Source: Chryseomicrobium excrementi | GTDB taxonomy: Bacteria > Bacillota > Bacilli > Bacillales_A > Planococcaceae | Assembly (NCBI RefSeq): GCF_002798305.1 | Contig: NZ_PCGR01000003.1 | Span: forward strand, 308,997 to 372,996 | Length of the DNA: 64,000 bases | Reading direction: 5' to 3' | Shown here: positions 7,375 to 18,012 of the stretch, piece by piece | Position numbering within the stretch: the first letter of the stretch is position 1 | Layout: each line of letters starts with the position of its first letter | Translations under genes and position numbers: made by a program | Notes under the pieces: model-generated | Seen by the model: the letters and a program-made list of their open reading frames with translations, nothing else | The model's database searches: none | Told to the model about the DNA's origin: nothing

Positions 7375-7896
7375 ATGATTTGTGAAAACTGCAAACAGCG
7401 CCCTGCTCACGTCAAGATGACCGTGACGCAGAACGGAGAACCTTTTACACGTCACTTATGTGAGGTGTGTGCGAGTCAGCTGCATCCATTTCAAAATCAG
7501 CAAGATCCGCTCACCGTACATCAGTTACTAACTAATTTGTTTACACCTGAACAACCAACTAAACAAGCCAACCGGGAAAAGAGTCAGTGGAGCTGTCCGA
7601 CCTGTGGCTGGACATATGAACGCTTTGTGCACCGCGGAAAGTTCGGCTGTGCTGACTGTTACACGACATTCGGCAATGCCTTACCACCTGTCATGAAGCG
7701 GCTCCATAACGGCAATGCTGAACATATCGGTCAAGTACCGGAGGCATTTGAAGAGACGCGTGATTTAAAACGCCGAATAGAAGACATTCGCTCGCGTATG
7801 CAGGAAGCCATCGCTCAAGAAGAGTTTGAGACGGCCGCAACGCTGCGTGACCAAGCGCGCGAGCTGGAAGCCAAGCTCTTGAAAGGGGGCGATTGA
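7375..7896 (+). CDS. mcsA: McsA, activator of the McsB arginine kinase
   Basis: A 173-residue zinc-finger protein that activates McsB and takes part in CtsR control and protein quality control. It has two zinc sites: CENC...CEVC near residues 3-30, and CPTC...CADC around residues 75-100. A C-terminal UVR-type coiled coil (about 130-170) matches the motif in ClpC. It starts 8 bp after ctsR and overlaps the mcsB leader, consistent with translational coupling. Confidence 0.93.
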   Translation: MICENCKQRPAHVKMTVTQNGEPFTRHLCEVCASQLHPFQNQQDPLTVHQLLTNLFTPEQPTKQANREKSQWSCPTCGWTYERFVHRGKFGCADCYTTFGNALPPVMKRLHNGNAEHIGQVPEAFEETRDLKRRIEDIRSRMQEAIAQEEFETAATLRDQARELEAKLLKGGD

Positions 7897-7898
7897 CG

Positions 7899-8984
7899 AT
7901 GGATATGGACCGCTTTCTGAAGAACCAAGTGACAAGCTGGATGGAAAGTACCGGGGAATATGCCGATATCGTTATGAGCACCCGCATCCGTCTAGCACGA
8001 AACTTGGATGGCTATCGCTTCCCTTTAGCATTTACTGAAGACGAAGCGCATAGAATCGAACAGACCGTGACGGGCATTTTGCTCGATGCTGACAAGCTTC
8101 CTCAGCAGTTCACGTCGTATCAAATGAAACAGCTCGATCCGCTCGATAAGCAAGTGTTGATTGAAAAACATTTGATCAGCCCAAGCTTGATCGAAGCCGA
8201 ATATGAATCGGCTGCCGTGATTTCAGAAGATGAATCCCTCAGCATCATGATTAATGAAGAAGATCATCTACGTATCCAGTGCATCTTGCCAGGGCTTCAA
8301 CTCGAAGAAGCCTACAGACAAGCGCGCAATATTGACCGCGTGCTTGACCGTGAAGTCAGTTATGCATTTGATGAAAAGTACGGCTATCTGACAACGTGCC
8401 CGACCAATACAGGGACGGGACTTCGAGCCTCTGTGATGATGCATTTGCCGGCACTAACCGCCACAAAACAGATGGCCAAAATCGCACCGATTATCAACCG
8501 ACTCGGTATGGTAGTTCGGGGCATTTACGGAGAAGGAAGTGAAGCTCTCGGCAACGTCTATCAAGTGTCCAATCAAGTGACGCTTGGAAAAGCAGAAGTC
8601 GAGATTTTGCAAGAATTGCAAGGCTTGACCAAACAACTGATTGAAAAAGAACGAGAAGCAAGGCAAGCCCTGTTGTCTCATTCGCGTATCATCTTAGAAG
8701 ACAAGTTGTTCCGCTCCCTCGGGACACTCCGTTATGCACGGATGTTATCAACAGAAGAGGCAGCTTCTTGTTTATCAGATGTACGTCTTGCTATCGATCT
8801 GGGAATCATCACCCACGTCAGCAAAACGATTTTGAATGAATGCATGGTATTCATGCAGCCAGGATTTTTACAGCAATATGCCGGATCCTCTTTATCCCCA
8901 AAAGACCGCGATGTGTTTCGGGCGAAAATGATTAGGGAACGGTTGACTATAGAAGAAAAAGGAGAGAATTCATATGATGTTTAA
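7899..8984 (+). CDS. mcsB: Protein arginine kinase McsB
   Basis: A 361-residue ATP:guanido phosphotransferase that phosphorylates protein arginines, marking proteins for ClpC-ClpP and inactivating CtsR. Visible motifs are STRIRLARN (27-35), the acidic NEEDH block (119-123), and [12 protein letters not shown] (167-178) with the catalytic-site cysteine at 167 as in Bacillus. The start is ATG 7899 after GGGGG, not the TTG at 7893 that lies inside the mcsA stop. Its 3' end overlaps clpC by 11 nt. Confidence 0.95.
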   Translation: MDMDRFLKNQVTSWMESTGEYADIVMSTRIRLARNLDGYRFPLAFTEDEAHRIEQTVTGILLDADKLPQQFTSYQMKQLDPLDKQVLIEKHLISPSLIEAEYESAAVISEDESLSIMINEEDHLRIQCILPGLQLEEAYRQARNIDRVLDREVSYAFDEKYGYLTTCPTNTGTGLRASVMMHLPALTATKQMAKIAPIINRLGMVVRGIYGEGSEALGNVYQVSNQVTLGKAEVEILQELQGLTKQLIEKEREARQALLSHSRIILEDKLFRSLGTLRYARMLSTEEAASCLSDVRLAIDLGIITHVSKTILNECMVFMQPGFLQQYAGSSLSPKDRDVFRAKMIRERLTIEEKGENSYDV

Positions 8985-11430
8985 TCGTTTTACACAACGT
9001 TCACAAAAAGTGCTTCAACTAGCTCAAGAAGAAGCCATTCGTTTAAAACATGAAGCGATTGGCACTGAACATATCCTTTTAGGACTGATTCGTGAAGGCA
9101 ACGGGATTGCGGCTAAAGCTTTAGAAGCTAGTAACGTCGACCCTAAAGCTATTGAAGAAGGCATTGAAGAGTTGGTCGGAACAGGCGAGAAAGACGTCGG
9201 TCCGATCGTTCACTATACACCTCGTGCGAAAAAAGTAATCGAGCTTTCAGTCGATGAGTCTCGTAAGCTTGGTCACTCGTATATCGGTACAGAGCACTTG
9301 CTATTAGCACTAATTCGTGAAGGCGAAGGTGTTGCGGCTCGTGTACTAAGCAATGCGGGCATCAGCTTGAACAAAGCGCGTCAACAAGTACTGCACTTAC
9401 TAGGAAGCAGTGAGCAGGCGAACAACTCAGCCTCTTCATCTTCAACGTCTACAGCGAGCACGCCAACACTTGATGGTCTAGCACGTGACCTGACTCAGAT
9501 TGCGCGTGAAGGCACACTTGACCCAGTCATCGGACGTAGCAAAGAAATCACGCGTGTCATTGAAATCTTGGCGCGTCGCACGAAAAACAACCCAGTTCTA
9601 ATTGGGGAACCAGGTGTTGGTAAGACGGCAATCGCAGAAGGTCTTGCTCAGCAGATCGTTCACAACGAAGTACCTGAAATCTTACGTGACAAACGCGTTA
9701 TGACACTGGACATGGGTACTGTAGTCGCTGGTACAAAATACCGCGGTGAGTTCGAAGACCGTCTGAAAAAAGTAATGGACGAGATTCGCCAAGCGGGCAA
9801 TATCATCCTGTTCATCGATGAGTTGCACACATTGATCGGAGCAGGTGGAGCAGAAGGTGCCATCGATGCATCCAACATCTTGAAGCCAGCCTTAGCTCGT
9901 GGAGAATTGCAATGTATCGGTGCAACTACACTCGATGAGTACCGTAAATATATCGAAAAGGATGCAGCGCTTGAGCGTCGTTTCCAACCGATTCAAGTGG
10001 ATGAGCCATCTGTTGAAGAAGCTATCCAAATCATCTACGGCCTTCGTGACCGTTACGAAGCGCATCACCGTGTGAAAATTACAGATGCTGCTGTGGAAGC
10101 AGCTGTTAAAATGTCAGACCGCTACATCTCGGACCGTTTCTTACCGGATAAAGCGATCGACTTGATTGATGAAGCAGGATCAAAAGTTCGTCTTCGCTCG
10201 TACACGACGCCACCGAACTTAAAAGAGATGGAGCAACAGCTCGAGAGCCTTCGTTCTGAAAAGAATGCTGCGGTTCAAAGCCAAGAGTTCGAAAAAGCGG
10301 CTTCATTCCGTGATAAAGAGCAGAAGTTAAAAGATGAACTTGAGAAACTGAAAGACAACTGGAAAGAAAAACAAGGGAAGGCAGAGACAGAAGTCACTGT
10401 AGAAGACATCGCAACTGTCGTATCCATGTGGTCAGGTGTACCGGTTTCGAAACTCGCGCAAACTGAATCTGACAAGCTGTTGAAGCTTGAAGAGACACTG
10501 CACGAACGTGTCATCGGTCAATCGGAAGCTGTCGACGCCATCTCTCGTGCGATTCGCCGTGCACGAGCGGGTCTGAAAGATCCAAAACGTCCTATTGGAT
10601 CCTTCATCTTCTTAGGGCCAACAGGTGTCGGGAAGACCGAGCTTGCACGAGCTCTTGCTGAAGTGATGTTTGGGGATGAAGACGCGATGATTCGAATCGA
10701 CATGTCTGAGTACATGGAGAAACATTCAACGTCTCGCCTAGTCGGTTCTCCTCCAGGATATGTAGGGTTTGATGAAGGTGGTCAATTGACGGAGAAAGTG
10801 CGTCGCAAACCATACTCAGTCATCCTACTAGATGAAATCGAAAAAGCGCACCCAGATGTATTCAACATCTTACTGCAAGTACTAGAAGACGGCCGTCTGA
10901 CAGATTCAAAAGGTCGCACAGTCGATTTCCGCAACACGGTGGTCATCATGACATCGAACGTCGGAGCAGATGCTGTGAAGTACAACAAGTATGTGGGCTT
11001 CAACTTGCAAGAGGCAGGCTCTTCTAAAGACTATAAAGACATGAAGTCGAAGATGCTTGAAGAACTGAAAAAGGCGTTCCGCCCAGAATTCTTAAACCGT
11101 CTTGATGAAATGATTGTGTTCCACTCTTTAGAGCGCGAGCACTTAAAAGAAATCGTCACTTTGATGGCGAACCAACTGACAAAACGCTTGAAAGAGCAAG
11201 ATATTGAGTTAGAGCTGACGGAAGCCGCTAAAGATAAGATTGCGAAAGAAGGCTATGATCCAGATTACGGTGCTCGTCCACTGCGCCGTGCTCTACAGAA
11301 ACACGTAGAGGATCGCCTATCTGAAGAAATCTTAAAAGGTGAAGTCTTGACTGGCCAACACATCCTGTTCGATGTGGAAAACGACGAGTTCGTCGTTCGT
11401 ACGCAAAAAGCACAGCCAGTGAGTGAGTAA
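8974..11430 (+). CDS. clpC: ATP-dependent Clp protease ATPase subunit ClpC
   Basis: An 818-residue AAA+ unfoldase that feeds proteins into ClpP and acts with McsB and adaptor MecA. Two Clp_N repeats (about 1-145) come first. AAA domain 1 has the Walker A motif GEPGVGKT near 211-218. A coiled-coil middle domain with a UVR motif lies near 420-460, and AAA domain 2 has GPTGVGKT near 548-555. A D2-small domain follows at the C-terminus. Start MMFNRFT matches the Bacillus ClpC start. It is the last gene of the CtsR operon and is followed by a terminator. Confidence 0.96.
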   Translation: MMFNRFTQRSQKVLQLAQEEAIRLKHEAIGTEHILLGLIREGNGIAAKALEASNVDPKAIEEGIEELVGTGEKDVGPIVHYTPRAKKVIELSVDESRKLGHSYIGTEHLLLALIREGEGVAARVLSNAGISLNKARQQVLHLLGSSEQANNSASSSSTSTASTPTLDGLARDLTQIAREGTLDPVIGRSKEITRVIEILARRTKNNPVLIGEPGVGKTAIAEGLAQQIVHNEVPEILRDKRVMTLDMGTVVAGTKYRGEFEDRLKKVMDEIRQAGNIILFIDELHTLIGAGGAEGAIDASNILKPALARGELQCIGATTLDEYRKYIEKDAALERRFQPIQVDEPSVEEAIQIIYGLRDRYEAHHRVKITDAAVEAAVKMSDRYISDRFLPDKAIDLIDEAGSKVRLRSYTTPPNLKEMEQQLESLRSEKNAAVQSQEFEKAASFRDKEQKLKDELEKLKDNWKEKQGKAETEVTVEDIATVVSMWSGVPVSKLAQTESDKLLKLEETLHERVIGQSEAVDAISRAIRRARAGLKDPKRPIGSFIFLGPTGVGKTELARALAEVMFGDEDAMIRIDMSEYMEKHSTSRLVGSPPGYVGFDEGGQLTEKVRRKPYSVILLDEIEKAHPDVFNILLQVLEDGRLTDSKGRTVDFRNTVVIMTSNVGADAVKYNKYVGFNLQEAGSSKDYKDMKSKMLEELKKAFRPEFLNRLDEMIVFHSLEREHLKEIVTLMANQLTKRLKEQDIELELTEAAKDKIAKEGYDPDYGARPLRRALQKHVEDRLSEEILKGEVLTGQHILFDVENDEFVVRTQKAQPVSE

Positions 11431-11439
11431 CTTTCATCC

Positions 11440-11477
11440 AACACCCCATGATATCGCATGCATGGGGTGTTGTTTTT
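11440..11477 (+). terminator. Terminator of the ctsR-clpC operon
   Basis: AACACCCCATG (11440-11450) pairs with CATGGGGTGTT (11461-11471), followed by GTTTTT. Confidence 0.85.
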
Positions 11478-11533
11478 CGTTCTAAAGAAATTACGGTATA
11501 CTAGAGAGAACGCACGTTCCATAGGAGGTAGAC

Positions 11534-12910
11534 ATGGCAAAACGAAAAACCAAATTTATGTGTAATGATTGTGGCTACGAATCGGCAAAATGGATGGGGA
11601 AATGTCCGGGATGCGGGAACTGGAATACGATGGTAGAAGAAGTGGAAGTGGTTACGAAAGGGCCGAAGCGTTCTTTTGTCACTTCAGATGGCCCATCGAG
11701 TAAAGCAACTCCCATCAACTCTGTGGAAACACAAGAAGAGCCACGCGTCGACACGTCTCTTGGCGAGTTGAACCGCGTGTTAGGTGGCGGAATCGTACCA
11801 GGATCTTTAGTATTGATCGGCGGGGACCCGGGTATCGGAAAATCTACGCTGCTTCTTCAGGTATCTTCGCTTCTTGCGAATAAAAATATGCGCACGCTCT
11901 ACATCTCTGGGGAGGAGTCTGTCCGGCAGACAAAGCTTCGAGCAGAACGTCTCGGAGTGGCATCGAGTGAGCTGTACTTATATGCTGAGACCAATCTTGA
12001 GCTCATCAATGAGACCATTGAAACGGTGCAGCCGAAGTTTGTCATCATCGACTCCATTCAGACGGTGCACCATCCGGAAGTGACGAGTGCACCAGGTAGT
12101 GTGTCTCAGGTACGTGAATGTACAGCGGAAATGATGCGCATTGCGAAAACGAAAAATATTGCAATCTTCTTAGTCGGTCACGTAACGAAAGAAGGGCAGA
12201 TTGCGGGACCTCGACTACTCGAACATATGGTAGATACTGTTCTGTACTTTGAAGGAGAACGTCACCATACGTACCGCATCTTACGTTCGCAAAAGAACCG
12301 CTTTGGTTCGACGAACGAGATTGCCATTTTTGAAATGGTTCAAGCCGGTTTAAAAGAAGTGCTGAATCCGTCGGAGCTGTTCTTACAGGAACGCTCGCAC
12401 GGAGCACCAGGGTCTGCTATCGTGGCATCCATGGAAGGGACACGACCGATTCTTGTCGAGATTCAAGCGCTCGTCACGCAGTCGAGCTTTAACTATCCGA
12501 AACGAATGGCTACAGGTGTTGACCAAAATCGCGTTTCGCTCCTCATGGCCGTCCTTGAGAAACGGATGGGGATGCTGCTGCAGACACAAGATGCCTACAT
12601 CAAAGTAGCCGGGGGCGTGAAGCTAGATGAACCTTCTATTGATCTCGCGATTCTCGTTAGCGTCGTCTCGAGCTTCCGAGATACGGGAGCAAAACCGACC
12701 GATGTCTTTATCGGAGAAGTGGGACTGACGGGTGAGATCCGCCGCGTGTCGCGCATTGAACAACGTGTACAAGAAGCAGCGAAACTTGGCTTCAAACGGG
12801 TGATTGTACCCGCTAGTAACTTGGGAGGCTGGGACTTCCCAGCAGGCATTCAAGTCATTGGTGTTGATAGCGTGAACGAGGCCATGAAGTTAGCCTTTCG
12901 CGAAGAATGA
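11534..12910 (+). CDS. radA: DNA repair protein RadA
   Basis: A 458-residue RecA-like branch-migration helicase used in recombination and repair. It has an N-terminal zinc finger (C10, C13, C24, C27), Walker [10 protein letters not shown] near 96-104, the RadA-specific KNRFG motif near 254-258, and a C-terminal Lon-protease-like domain. AGGAGG precedes the ATG. In Bacillus disA follows immediately; here the next gene is yacL, 111 bp later. Confidence 0.96.
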   Translation: MAKRKTKFMCNDCGYESAKWMGKCPGCGNWNTMVEEVEVVTKGPKRSFVTSDGPSSKATPINSVETQEEPRVDTSLGELNRVLGGGIVPGSLVLIGGDPGIGKSTLLLQVSSLLANKNMRTLYISGEESVRQTKLRAERLGVASSELYLYAETNLELINETIETVQPKFVIIDSIQTVHHPEVTSAPGSVSQVRECTAEMMRIAKTKNIAIFLVGHVTKEGQIAGPRLLEHMVDTVLYFEGERHHTYRILRSQKNRFGSTNEIAIFEMVQAGLKEVLNPSELFLQERSHGAPGSAIVASMEGTRPILVEIQALVTQSSFNYPKRMATGVDQNRVSLLMAVLEKRMGMLLQTQDAYIKVAGGVKLDEPSIDLAILVSVVSSFRDTGAKPTDVFIGEVGLTGEIRRVSRIEQRVQEAAKLGFKRVIVPASNLGGWDFPAGIQVIGVDSVNEAMKLAFREE

Positions 12911-12917
12911 TTTCCTT

Positions 12918-12950
12918 GCCATAGACCTTTTCGGGTCTATGGCTTTTTCT
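12918..12950 (+). terminator. Terminator of radA
   Basis: GCCATAGACC (12918-12927) pairs with GGTCTATGGC (12933-12942), followed by a T-rich run. Confidence 0.85.
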
Positions 12951-13021
12951 TTAGGCTCCGCGTGGACGGACAAGAAAATGTAAGCGTATAATGAAAAGAC
13001 AACTGATAAGGAGGTGGAGAC

Positions 13022-14107
13022 ATGCTTAAATGGATCATTCAAATCGCGTTTATTCTGATTGGTGGTACACTCGGGTTATTTTTATTACCGCACTTATACG
13101 AAGCTATGAATTTATCCGACAACCCGTGGATTGCCAATCCGTACGTATCCATTTTAGTAGGGGCCGTGTTACTATACGTGGCCGCATTGTTTATAACAGA
13201 TTATCTGGTGACGTTCATTCGCTGGATGGAAGAAAGATTACTGAATACACCTGTCTGGGACTTGGTGTTTGGAACCATCGGACTGGTACTGGGACTAGTC
13301 GTAGCATTTCTTCTTGGGAGTGCTATCAATACCTTGGATTTACCTGCTATCGGATCGGTCGTCCCGGTCCTGTTATCGCTTGTTTTAGGGTATTTAGGAT
13401 TCCAAGTAGGCTTTAAAAAACGGGAAGAGATGATGTCCATTTTTTCAGGTGTCCGCCCTCCGGCATCGAAAAAGAAGTCGGAAGAGGAACTAGCTGTTTC
13501 AGATGCACCGAACTACAAGCTTCTCGACACAAGCGTCATCATTGACGGAAGAATCGCAGACATCTCCGATACGGGTTTCTTAGAAGGGACGCTTGTTATT
13601 CCTCAGTTCGTGTTGACAGAGCTCCAGCATATTGCCGATTCTTCAGACACTCTAAAACGAACTCGTGGTAGACGAGGACTTGATGTGTTAAAACGATTGC
13701 AGGCAGAGCGTGCCACTCCGATTGAGATTGTAGATGACGATTTCGACGATACACACGAAGTGGACCTCAAGCTGATGAAACTTGCTAAGAAGAAAAAAGG
13801 GGTCGTCATGACCAATGACTTCAACTTAAATAAAGTGTGTGAACTGCACAATGTTCCTGTGTTAAATATTAACGACCTTGCAAATGCAGTGAAACCTGTT
13901 GTTATTCCAGGTGAAGTGATGCAAGTCGTCATCATTAAAGACGGAAAAGAGCAAAATCAAGGCGTTGCCTACCTCGATGATGGTACGATGATTGTTGTAG
14001 AAGGCGGAAAAGCGTATATCAACCAAGCCATTCAAGTGGAAGTAACAAGTGTGTTGCAAACTTCTGCGGGCCGGATGATCTTCGCCAAGCCACTCGAATC
14101 GAAATAG
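13022..14107 (+). CDS. yacL: PIN/TRAM domain membrane protein YacL
   Basis: A 361-residue protein with four membrane helices (about residues 1-130). A cytoplasmic PIN-type nuclease fold follows (about 165-285, beginning LLDTSVIIDGRIADI with the acidic active-site residues), then a TRAM RNA-binding domain (about 295-361). It is conserved after radA/disA in Firmicutes; a putative RNase whose substrates are not established. A TATAAT at about 12986 and a GGAGGTGG site upstream suggest its own promoter after the radA terminator. Confidence 0.88.
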   Translation: MLKWIIQIAFILIGGTLGLFLLPHLYEAMNLSDNPWIANPYVSILVGAVLLYVAALFITDYLVTFIRWMEERLLNTPVWDLVFGTIGLVLGLVVAFLLGSAINTLDLPAIGSVVPVLLSLVLGYLGFQVGFKKREEMMSIFSGVRPPASKKKSEEELAVSDAPNYKLLDTSVIIDGRIADISDTGFLEGTLVIPQFVLTELQHIADSSDTLKRTRGRRGLDVLKRLQAERATPIEIVDDDFDDTHEVDLKLMKLAKKKKGVVMTNDFNLNKVCELHNVPVLNINDLANAVKPVVIPGEVMQVVIIKDGKEQNQGVAYLDDGTMIVVEGGKAYINQAIQVEVTSVLQTSAGRMIFAKPLESK

Positions 14108-14112
14108 CCACA

Positions 14113-14151
14113 GAATCTCGGTTGCACGTTGGACCGAGATTCCGTTTGTTT
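14113..14151 (+). terminator. Hairpin between yacL and ispD
   Basis: GAATCTCGGT (14113-14122) pairs perfectly with ACCGAGATTC (14133-14142); the T tract (CGTTTGTTT) is weak, so termination may be partial. Confidence 0.5.
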
Positions 14152-14176
14152 ACAACAGATAGAAAGGTGTTTACAT

Positions 14177-14866
14177 ATGAACTATACAGTGGTGCTCCCT
14201 GCCGCGGGAAGTGGGAAGCGAATGGGGGCTAAGCACAACAAGCTGTTTCTAGAGTTAGAAGGTCAGCCGATCCTTGCGCACACGTTGCAAGTGTTTCAGC
14301 AAGATCCTTGGTGTGAGGCCATTGTTCTTGCTATTAAAGAAGAAGAACGGAACATCATTAAAGAGCTTGTCGAAACGTACAAGCTTACAAAGGTTACTCA
14401 CCTCGTTCAAGGGGGAAGTGAACGCCAGCACAGTGTCTTTGAAGCGCTGAAGGCTGCTTATGGATGTCAGGTTGTACTAGTCCATGATGCAGCGAGACCG
14501 TTCATCTTGCAGTCAACGATTCATGCTCTCGTTGAAAAAGCGGCGGCAGAAGGTGGCGCAATAGCGGCAGTGAAAGCAAAAGACACGATGAAGCTTGTGA
14601 GGGACGGACGTGTGGAAGAGACGATTGACCGGGAAACATTGTGGGCGGTCCAAACACCACAGGCTTTCCGCTACCCACTTTTATTCGAAGCGGCGGAACA
14701 GGCGCAACAGGACGGGTTTTTAGGAACAGACGAAGCGATGCTTGCGGAACGCGCAGGCATACCGGTTCATGTCGTAGAGAGTTCGTATGACAACCAAAAA
14801 ATGACGACACCAGACGATTTATTAATTGGAGAATTGATTTTGAAACGACGAAAGGAGAACAACTAA
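14177..14866 (+). CDS. ispD: 2-C-methyl-D-erythritol 4-phosphate cytidylyltransferase
   Basis: A 229-residue enzyme of the MEP isoprenoid pathway that couples CTP to methylerythritol phosphate. The N-terminal nucleotide-binding loop is [11 protein letters not shown] (about residues 8-18), with VHDAARPF near 106 and TDEAMLAE near the C-terminus. The start is taken at ATG 14177 with AAAGGTG upstream, 16 codons inside the longest frame, because the family begins directly before the glycine-rich loop. It overlaps ispF by one base. Confidence 0.95.
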   Translation: MNYTVVLPAAGSGKRMGAKHNKLFLELEGQPILAHTLQVFQQDPWCEAIVLAIKEEERNIIKELVETYKLTKVTHLVQGGSERQHSVFEALKAAYGCQVVLVHDAARPFILQSTIHALVEKAAAEGGAIAAVKAKDTMKLVRDGRVEETIDRETLWAVQTPQAFRYPLLFEAAEQAQQDGFLGTDEAMLAERAGIPVHVVESSYDNQKMTTPDDLLIGELILKRRKENN

Positions 14867-15339
14867 TGCGTATTGGACAAGGATTTGATGTACATGCTTT
14901 TGAAGAAGGACGCCCATTGATCATCGGAGGAATCACGGTTCCTCATGAGCGAGGTTTAGTCGGCCACTCAGATGCAGATGTGTTGCTTCATACGATCACG
15001 GATGCAGCTTTAGGTGCTGTCGGAGAAGGGGATATCGGGCGTCACTTCCCAGATACAGATCCAGCCTTTAAAGACGCGGATTCAGCAAAGCTGTTGACGC
15101 ACTGCTGGAACATCGTCAAAGAAAAAGGCTACGTGCTAGGAAACATTGATTGTACGATCATCGCACAGCGTCCGAAAATGGCACCGCATATTCCTGCAAT
15201 GCGCAGGCGTATTGCGGAGCTTCTTGAAGCAGACGAGTCTCAGATCAACGTCAAAGCGACGACAACAGAAAAGCTAGGCTTCCCCGGACGCGAAGAAGGA
15301 ATTGCAGCTCTTGCAACGATTCTATTAGTACAAAAATAA
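14866..15339 (+). CDS. ispF: 2-C-methyl-D-erythritol 2,4-cyclodiphosphate synthase
   Basis: A 157-residue enzyme that follows IspE in the MEP pathway. It forms the cyclic diphosphate with release of CMP. Metal-binding residues are in GFDVHAF (D8, H10) and in [10 protein letters not shown] (H42 region); the [13 protein letters not shown] motif near the C-terminus is typical. Start ATG overlaps the ispD stop, so the pair is translationally coupled. Length is normal for a trimeric IspF. Confidence 0.96.
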   Translation: MRIGQGFDVHAFEEGRPLIIGGITVPHERGLVGHSDADVLLHTITDAALGAVGEGDIGRHFPDTDPAFKDADSAKLLTHCWNIVKEKGYVLGNIDCTIIAQRPKMAPHIPAMRRRIAELLEADESQINVKATTTEKLGFPGREEGIAALATILLVQK

Positions 15340-15402
15340 ACTTTCTCTATCGCCTATCCAGTGATAGAATGGTACAAGTGAATTTTAGAGGAGGAACACC
15401 CC

Positions 15403-16866
15403 ATGACGAATGAAGTCCGCGTACGCTACGCACCGAGCCCGACTGGTCAACTCCATATCGGCGGTGCCCGCACAGCGCTTTTTAATTATTTATTTGCTCG
15501 CCATCACGGCGGGAAATTTATCGTCCGCATCGAGGATACGGATATTGAACGCAACATCGAAGGTGGCGAATTGTCGCAGCTTGAGAACCTTCGTTGGTTA
15601 GGGATCGACTACGATGAGTCCGTTGATATCGGTGGAGACTACGGTCCGTATCGTCAAATGGAACGTTTAGATATCTATACAGAACATGCTGAAAAGATGC
15701 TAGCAGAAGGCCATGCCTACAAATGTTTCTGTACACCAGAACAACTAGAAGCAGAGCGTGAAGAGCAAAAGGCTTCTGGAATTGCTGCTCCTATGTACAA
15801 AGGAACTTGCCGCAACTTGAGCGCTGAAGAAGTCGCTGCAAAAGAAGCAGCTGGTGAAAAGTTCACGATTCGTATGCGTGTTCCTGCAGATGTGACGTAC
15901 ACAATCGAAGATATGGTTCGTGGAACGGTTACGTTTGAATCAAAAGATGTTGGGGATTGGGTGCTTGTGAAAGCAAACGGCATTCCAACTTACAACTATG
16001 CAGTTGTTCTTGATGATTACTTCATGAAGATTAGCCACGTGCTTCGTGGGGAAGAGCATCTTTCCAACACGCCAAAGCAAATCATGGTGTTCAACGCATT
16101 TGGTTGGGAAGCGCCGAAATATGGTCACATGACGTTGATCATCAACGAGAGCCGTAAAAAGCTTTCAAAACGTGACGAGTCGATCATTCAGTTCATCACA
16201 CAATATAAAAATTTAGGCTATCTACCTGAAGCAATGTTCAATTTCTTCGCATTACTTGGTTGGTCTCCAGAAGGAGAAGAAGAAATCTTCTCTAAAGAGC
16301 AGTTGATCGAGTTGTTCGATGAAAAACGCTTATCGAAGTCACCATCTATGTTCGATACGAATAAACTAACATGGATGAACAACCAGTACATGAAGAAATT
16401 ATCTGCTGAAGAAGTCGCTGCTATGGCTATTCCGCATCTTCAACAAGCAGGCAAGCTGCCTGCAGAACTTACGGAAGAGCAAGCAACTTGGGCAAACCAA
16501 CTGGTAGCGTTGTACCAAGAGCAAATGAGCTTCGGTGCAGAAATCGTAGAATTGTCAGAGCTGTTCTTTGCAGATGAGCTTCATTATGACGACGAGGCGA
16601 TGGCTGTTCTGAACGAAGAACAAGTGCCTGCGGTCATGACGGCATTTAAAGCGCAGCTTGAAGCAATGGATACATTAGAAGCAGATGCTATCAAAGCGGC
16701 TATCAAAGCTGTTCAAAAAGAGACGGGTGCAAAAGGAAAAGGCTTGTTCATGCCAATCCGTGTCGTTGCTACAGGCCAGACTCATGGTCCGGATCTGCCA
16801 AATGCCCTAGCTCTTCTAGGGAAAGACAAAGTACTCGCTCGCGTTGAAAAGTTCGCTAAACAATAA
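15403..16866 (+). CDS. gltX: Glutamyl-tRNA synthetase
   Basis: A 487-residue class I aminoacyl-tRNA synthetase. The HIGH-type motif is HIGGART near residue 18, and the KMSKS-type motif is KLSKR near 252. The Rossmann catalytic core is followed by the helical anticodon-binding domain. In Bacilli without GlnRS this enzyme also misacylates tRNA-Gln for the GatCAB route; that is family knowledge, not shown here. GAGGAGG lies upstream of the ATG. Confidence 0.96.
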   Translation: MTNEVRVRYAPSPTGQLHIGGARTALFNYLFARHHGGKFIVRIEDTDIERNIEGGELSQLENLRWLGIDYDESVDIGGDYGPYRQMERLDIYTEHAEKMLAEGHAYKCFCTPEQLEAEREEQKASGIAAPMYKGTCRNLSAEEVAAKEAAGEKFTIRMRVPADVTYTIEDMVRGTVTFESKDVGDWVLVKANGIPTYNYAVVLDDYFMKISHVLRGEEHLSNTPKQIMVFNAFGWEAPKYGHMTLIINESRKKLSKRDESIIQFITQYKNLGYLPEAMFNFFALLGWSPEGEEEIFSKEQLIELFDEKRLSKSPSMFDTNKLTWMNNQYMKKLSAEEVAAMAIPHLQQAGKLPAELTEEQATWANQLVALYQEQMSFGAEIVELSELFFADELHYDDEAMAVLNEEQVPAVMTAFKAQLEAMDTLEADAIKAAIKAVQKETGAKGKGLFMPIRVVATGQTHGPDLPNALALLGKDKVLARVEKFAKQ

Positions 16867-16889
16867 AGTTGACTTTCTTTTCAGTGTGA

Positions 16890-17168
16890 GTAAAATTAAA
16901 ACCACATGAACGATATCAAAGCTTCGATGAGGAGAAGTAAAAGACGTATGCTCCCGTAGAGAGGGTCACCACCGGCTGAAAGTGACCTGAGCCAATGCAA
17001 CTTTGAAATGCACCTCTGAGCGCTGTGCTGAACTAGTAGTAGGCCAGACGATTCGCCCTCGTTACGGGTAGGAAAAGTGGGATTCTTTTTTGAAGAATTC
17101 CTCATCAGAGTGGAACCGTGCAACCAGCGCCTCTGTCTAGTCGATTTGACTAGACGGGGCGCTTTTTT
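16890..17168 (+). promoter_or_regulatory. T-box leader, probably cysteine-specific
   Basis: A long structured leader sits between gltX and cysE-cysS. It contains the T-box sequence AGAGTGGAACCGTGC (17107-17121) just before a GC-rich terminator. Upstream is a Stem I region with AGAAGTAAAAGACG near 16930 and a candidate TGC specifier at 17026-17028. The downstream cysE-cysS genes support Cys specificity. Uncharged tRNA-Cys would stabilise the antiterminator. Confidence 0.85.
17127..17168 (+). terminator. T-box terminator
   Basis: GCGCCTC plus GTCTAGTC pair with TGACTAGAC plus GGGGCGC, followed by six T. The T-box antiterminator would compete with its 5' arm. Confidence 0.85.
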
Positions 17169-17190
17169 CGTGAGAGAGAGTGGGTGTGAT

Positions 17191-17315
17191 TTGGTTTCCA
17201 TAATACTACTTGGGGCGTGAAATGAGCGTCTTGGGTCTTTAAATGGAATCACTCGGGCACCAAATCCCTGCTCTCGGTCCTTAAAACAAACTTGTCGGTC
17301 GTCAAATTGAACGAC
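17191..17315 (+). repeat. Degenerate ~21-bp direct repeats in the cysE leader
   Basis: Six units each begin T(T/C)GG and usually carry an A-rich centre (AAAT or AAAA). They start at about 17191, 17210, 17231, 17253, 17274 and 17295, with spacings of 19, 21, 22, 21 and 21 bp. They lie after the T-box terminator and before the cysE ribosome site, so they would be in the cysE mRNA. No ORF explains them. Confidence 0.5.
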
Positions 17316-17352
17316 CGTATCACAATCTATGTATGCAAAAGGAGGAACCTGC

Positions 17353-18012
17353 ATGTTCACACGTATGAAAGAAGACATTGCGACCGTCTTCGAGCAAGAT
17401 CCCGCAGCACGCAGCGTCTTGGAAGTTGTCTTGACCTATTCCGGATTGCACGCTGTCTGGGCACATCGCATCGCACATGCACTATTTCGTAATAAATTAT
17501 TTTTCCTAGCGCGCGTTGTCTCGCAAGTCAGTCGCTTCTTTACTGGAATTGAAATTCATCCAGGAGCTAAAATCGGCCGCCGCTTCTTCATCGACCACGG
17601 CATGGGAGTCGTGATTGGTGAGACCTGTGAAATCGGAGACGACTGTATTCTCTTCCAAGGAGTCACGCTTGGTGGAACTGGGAAAGAGAAAGGAAAACGT
17701 CACCCGACGCTCGGTAACAACGTGCTTGTCGCCACAGGGGCCAAAGTACTGGGCTCTATCACATTAGGGGATAACAGCAAGGTCGGAGCCGGGTCCGTGG
17801 TGTTAAAAGATGTTCCATCCAATGCTACCGTCGTTGGTATACCAGGAAAAGTCGTCGTATTAGACGGTGTCCGTGTGAAGCAGAACTTAAACCATCAAAA
17901 CATTCCGGACCCAGTGGATGAACGCTGTCAGCAGATGGAAGACTGCATTCAGAAGCTGCAACGAGAATTAGATCGTCTAAGTGCGCAATTACGAGAGGAG
18001 AGAGGACAATGA
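17353..18012 (+). CDS. cysE: Serine O-acetyltransferase
   Basis: A 219-residue enzyme making O-acetylserine from serine and acetyl-CoA, the first step of cysteine synthesis. An N-terminal helical domain is followed by left-handed beta-helix hexapeptide repeats (about 65-165), with the catalytic DHG near residue 80 ([12 protein letters not shown]). ATG 17353 is preferred over one 8 codons upstream because GGAGG lies 7 nt before it. The last 4 nt overlap cysS, coupling Cys synthesis to Cys-tRNA charging under the T-box. Confidence 0.95.
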   Translation: MFTRMKEDIATVFEQDPAARSVLEVVLTYSGLHAVWAHRIAHALFRNKLFFLARVVSQVSRFFTGIEIHPGAKIGRRFFIDHGMGVVIGETCEIGDDCILFQGVTLGGTGKEKGKRHPTLGNNVLVATGAKVLGSITLGDNSKVGAGSVVLKDVPSNATVVGIPGKVVVLDGVRVKQNLNHQNIPDPVDERCQQMEDCIQKLQRELDRLSAQLREERGQ

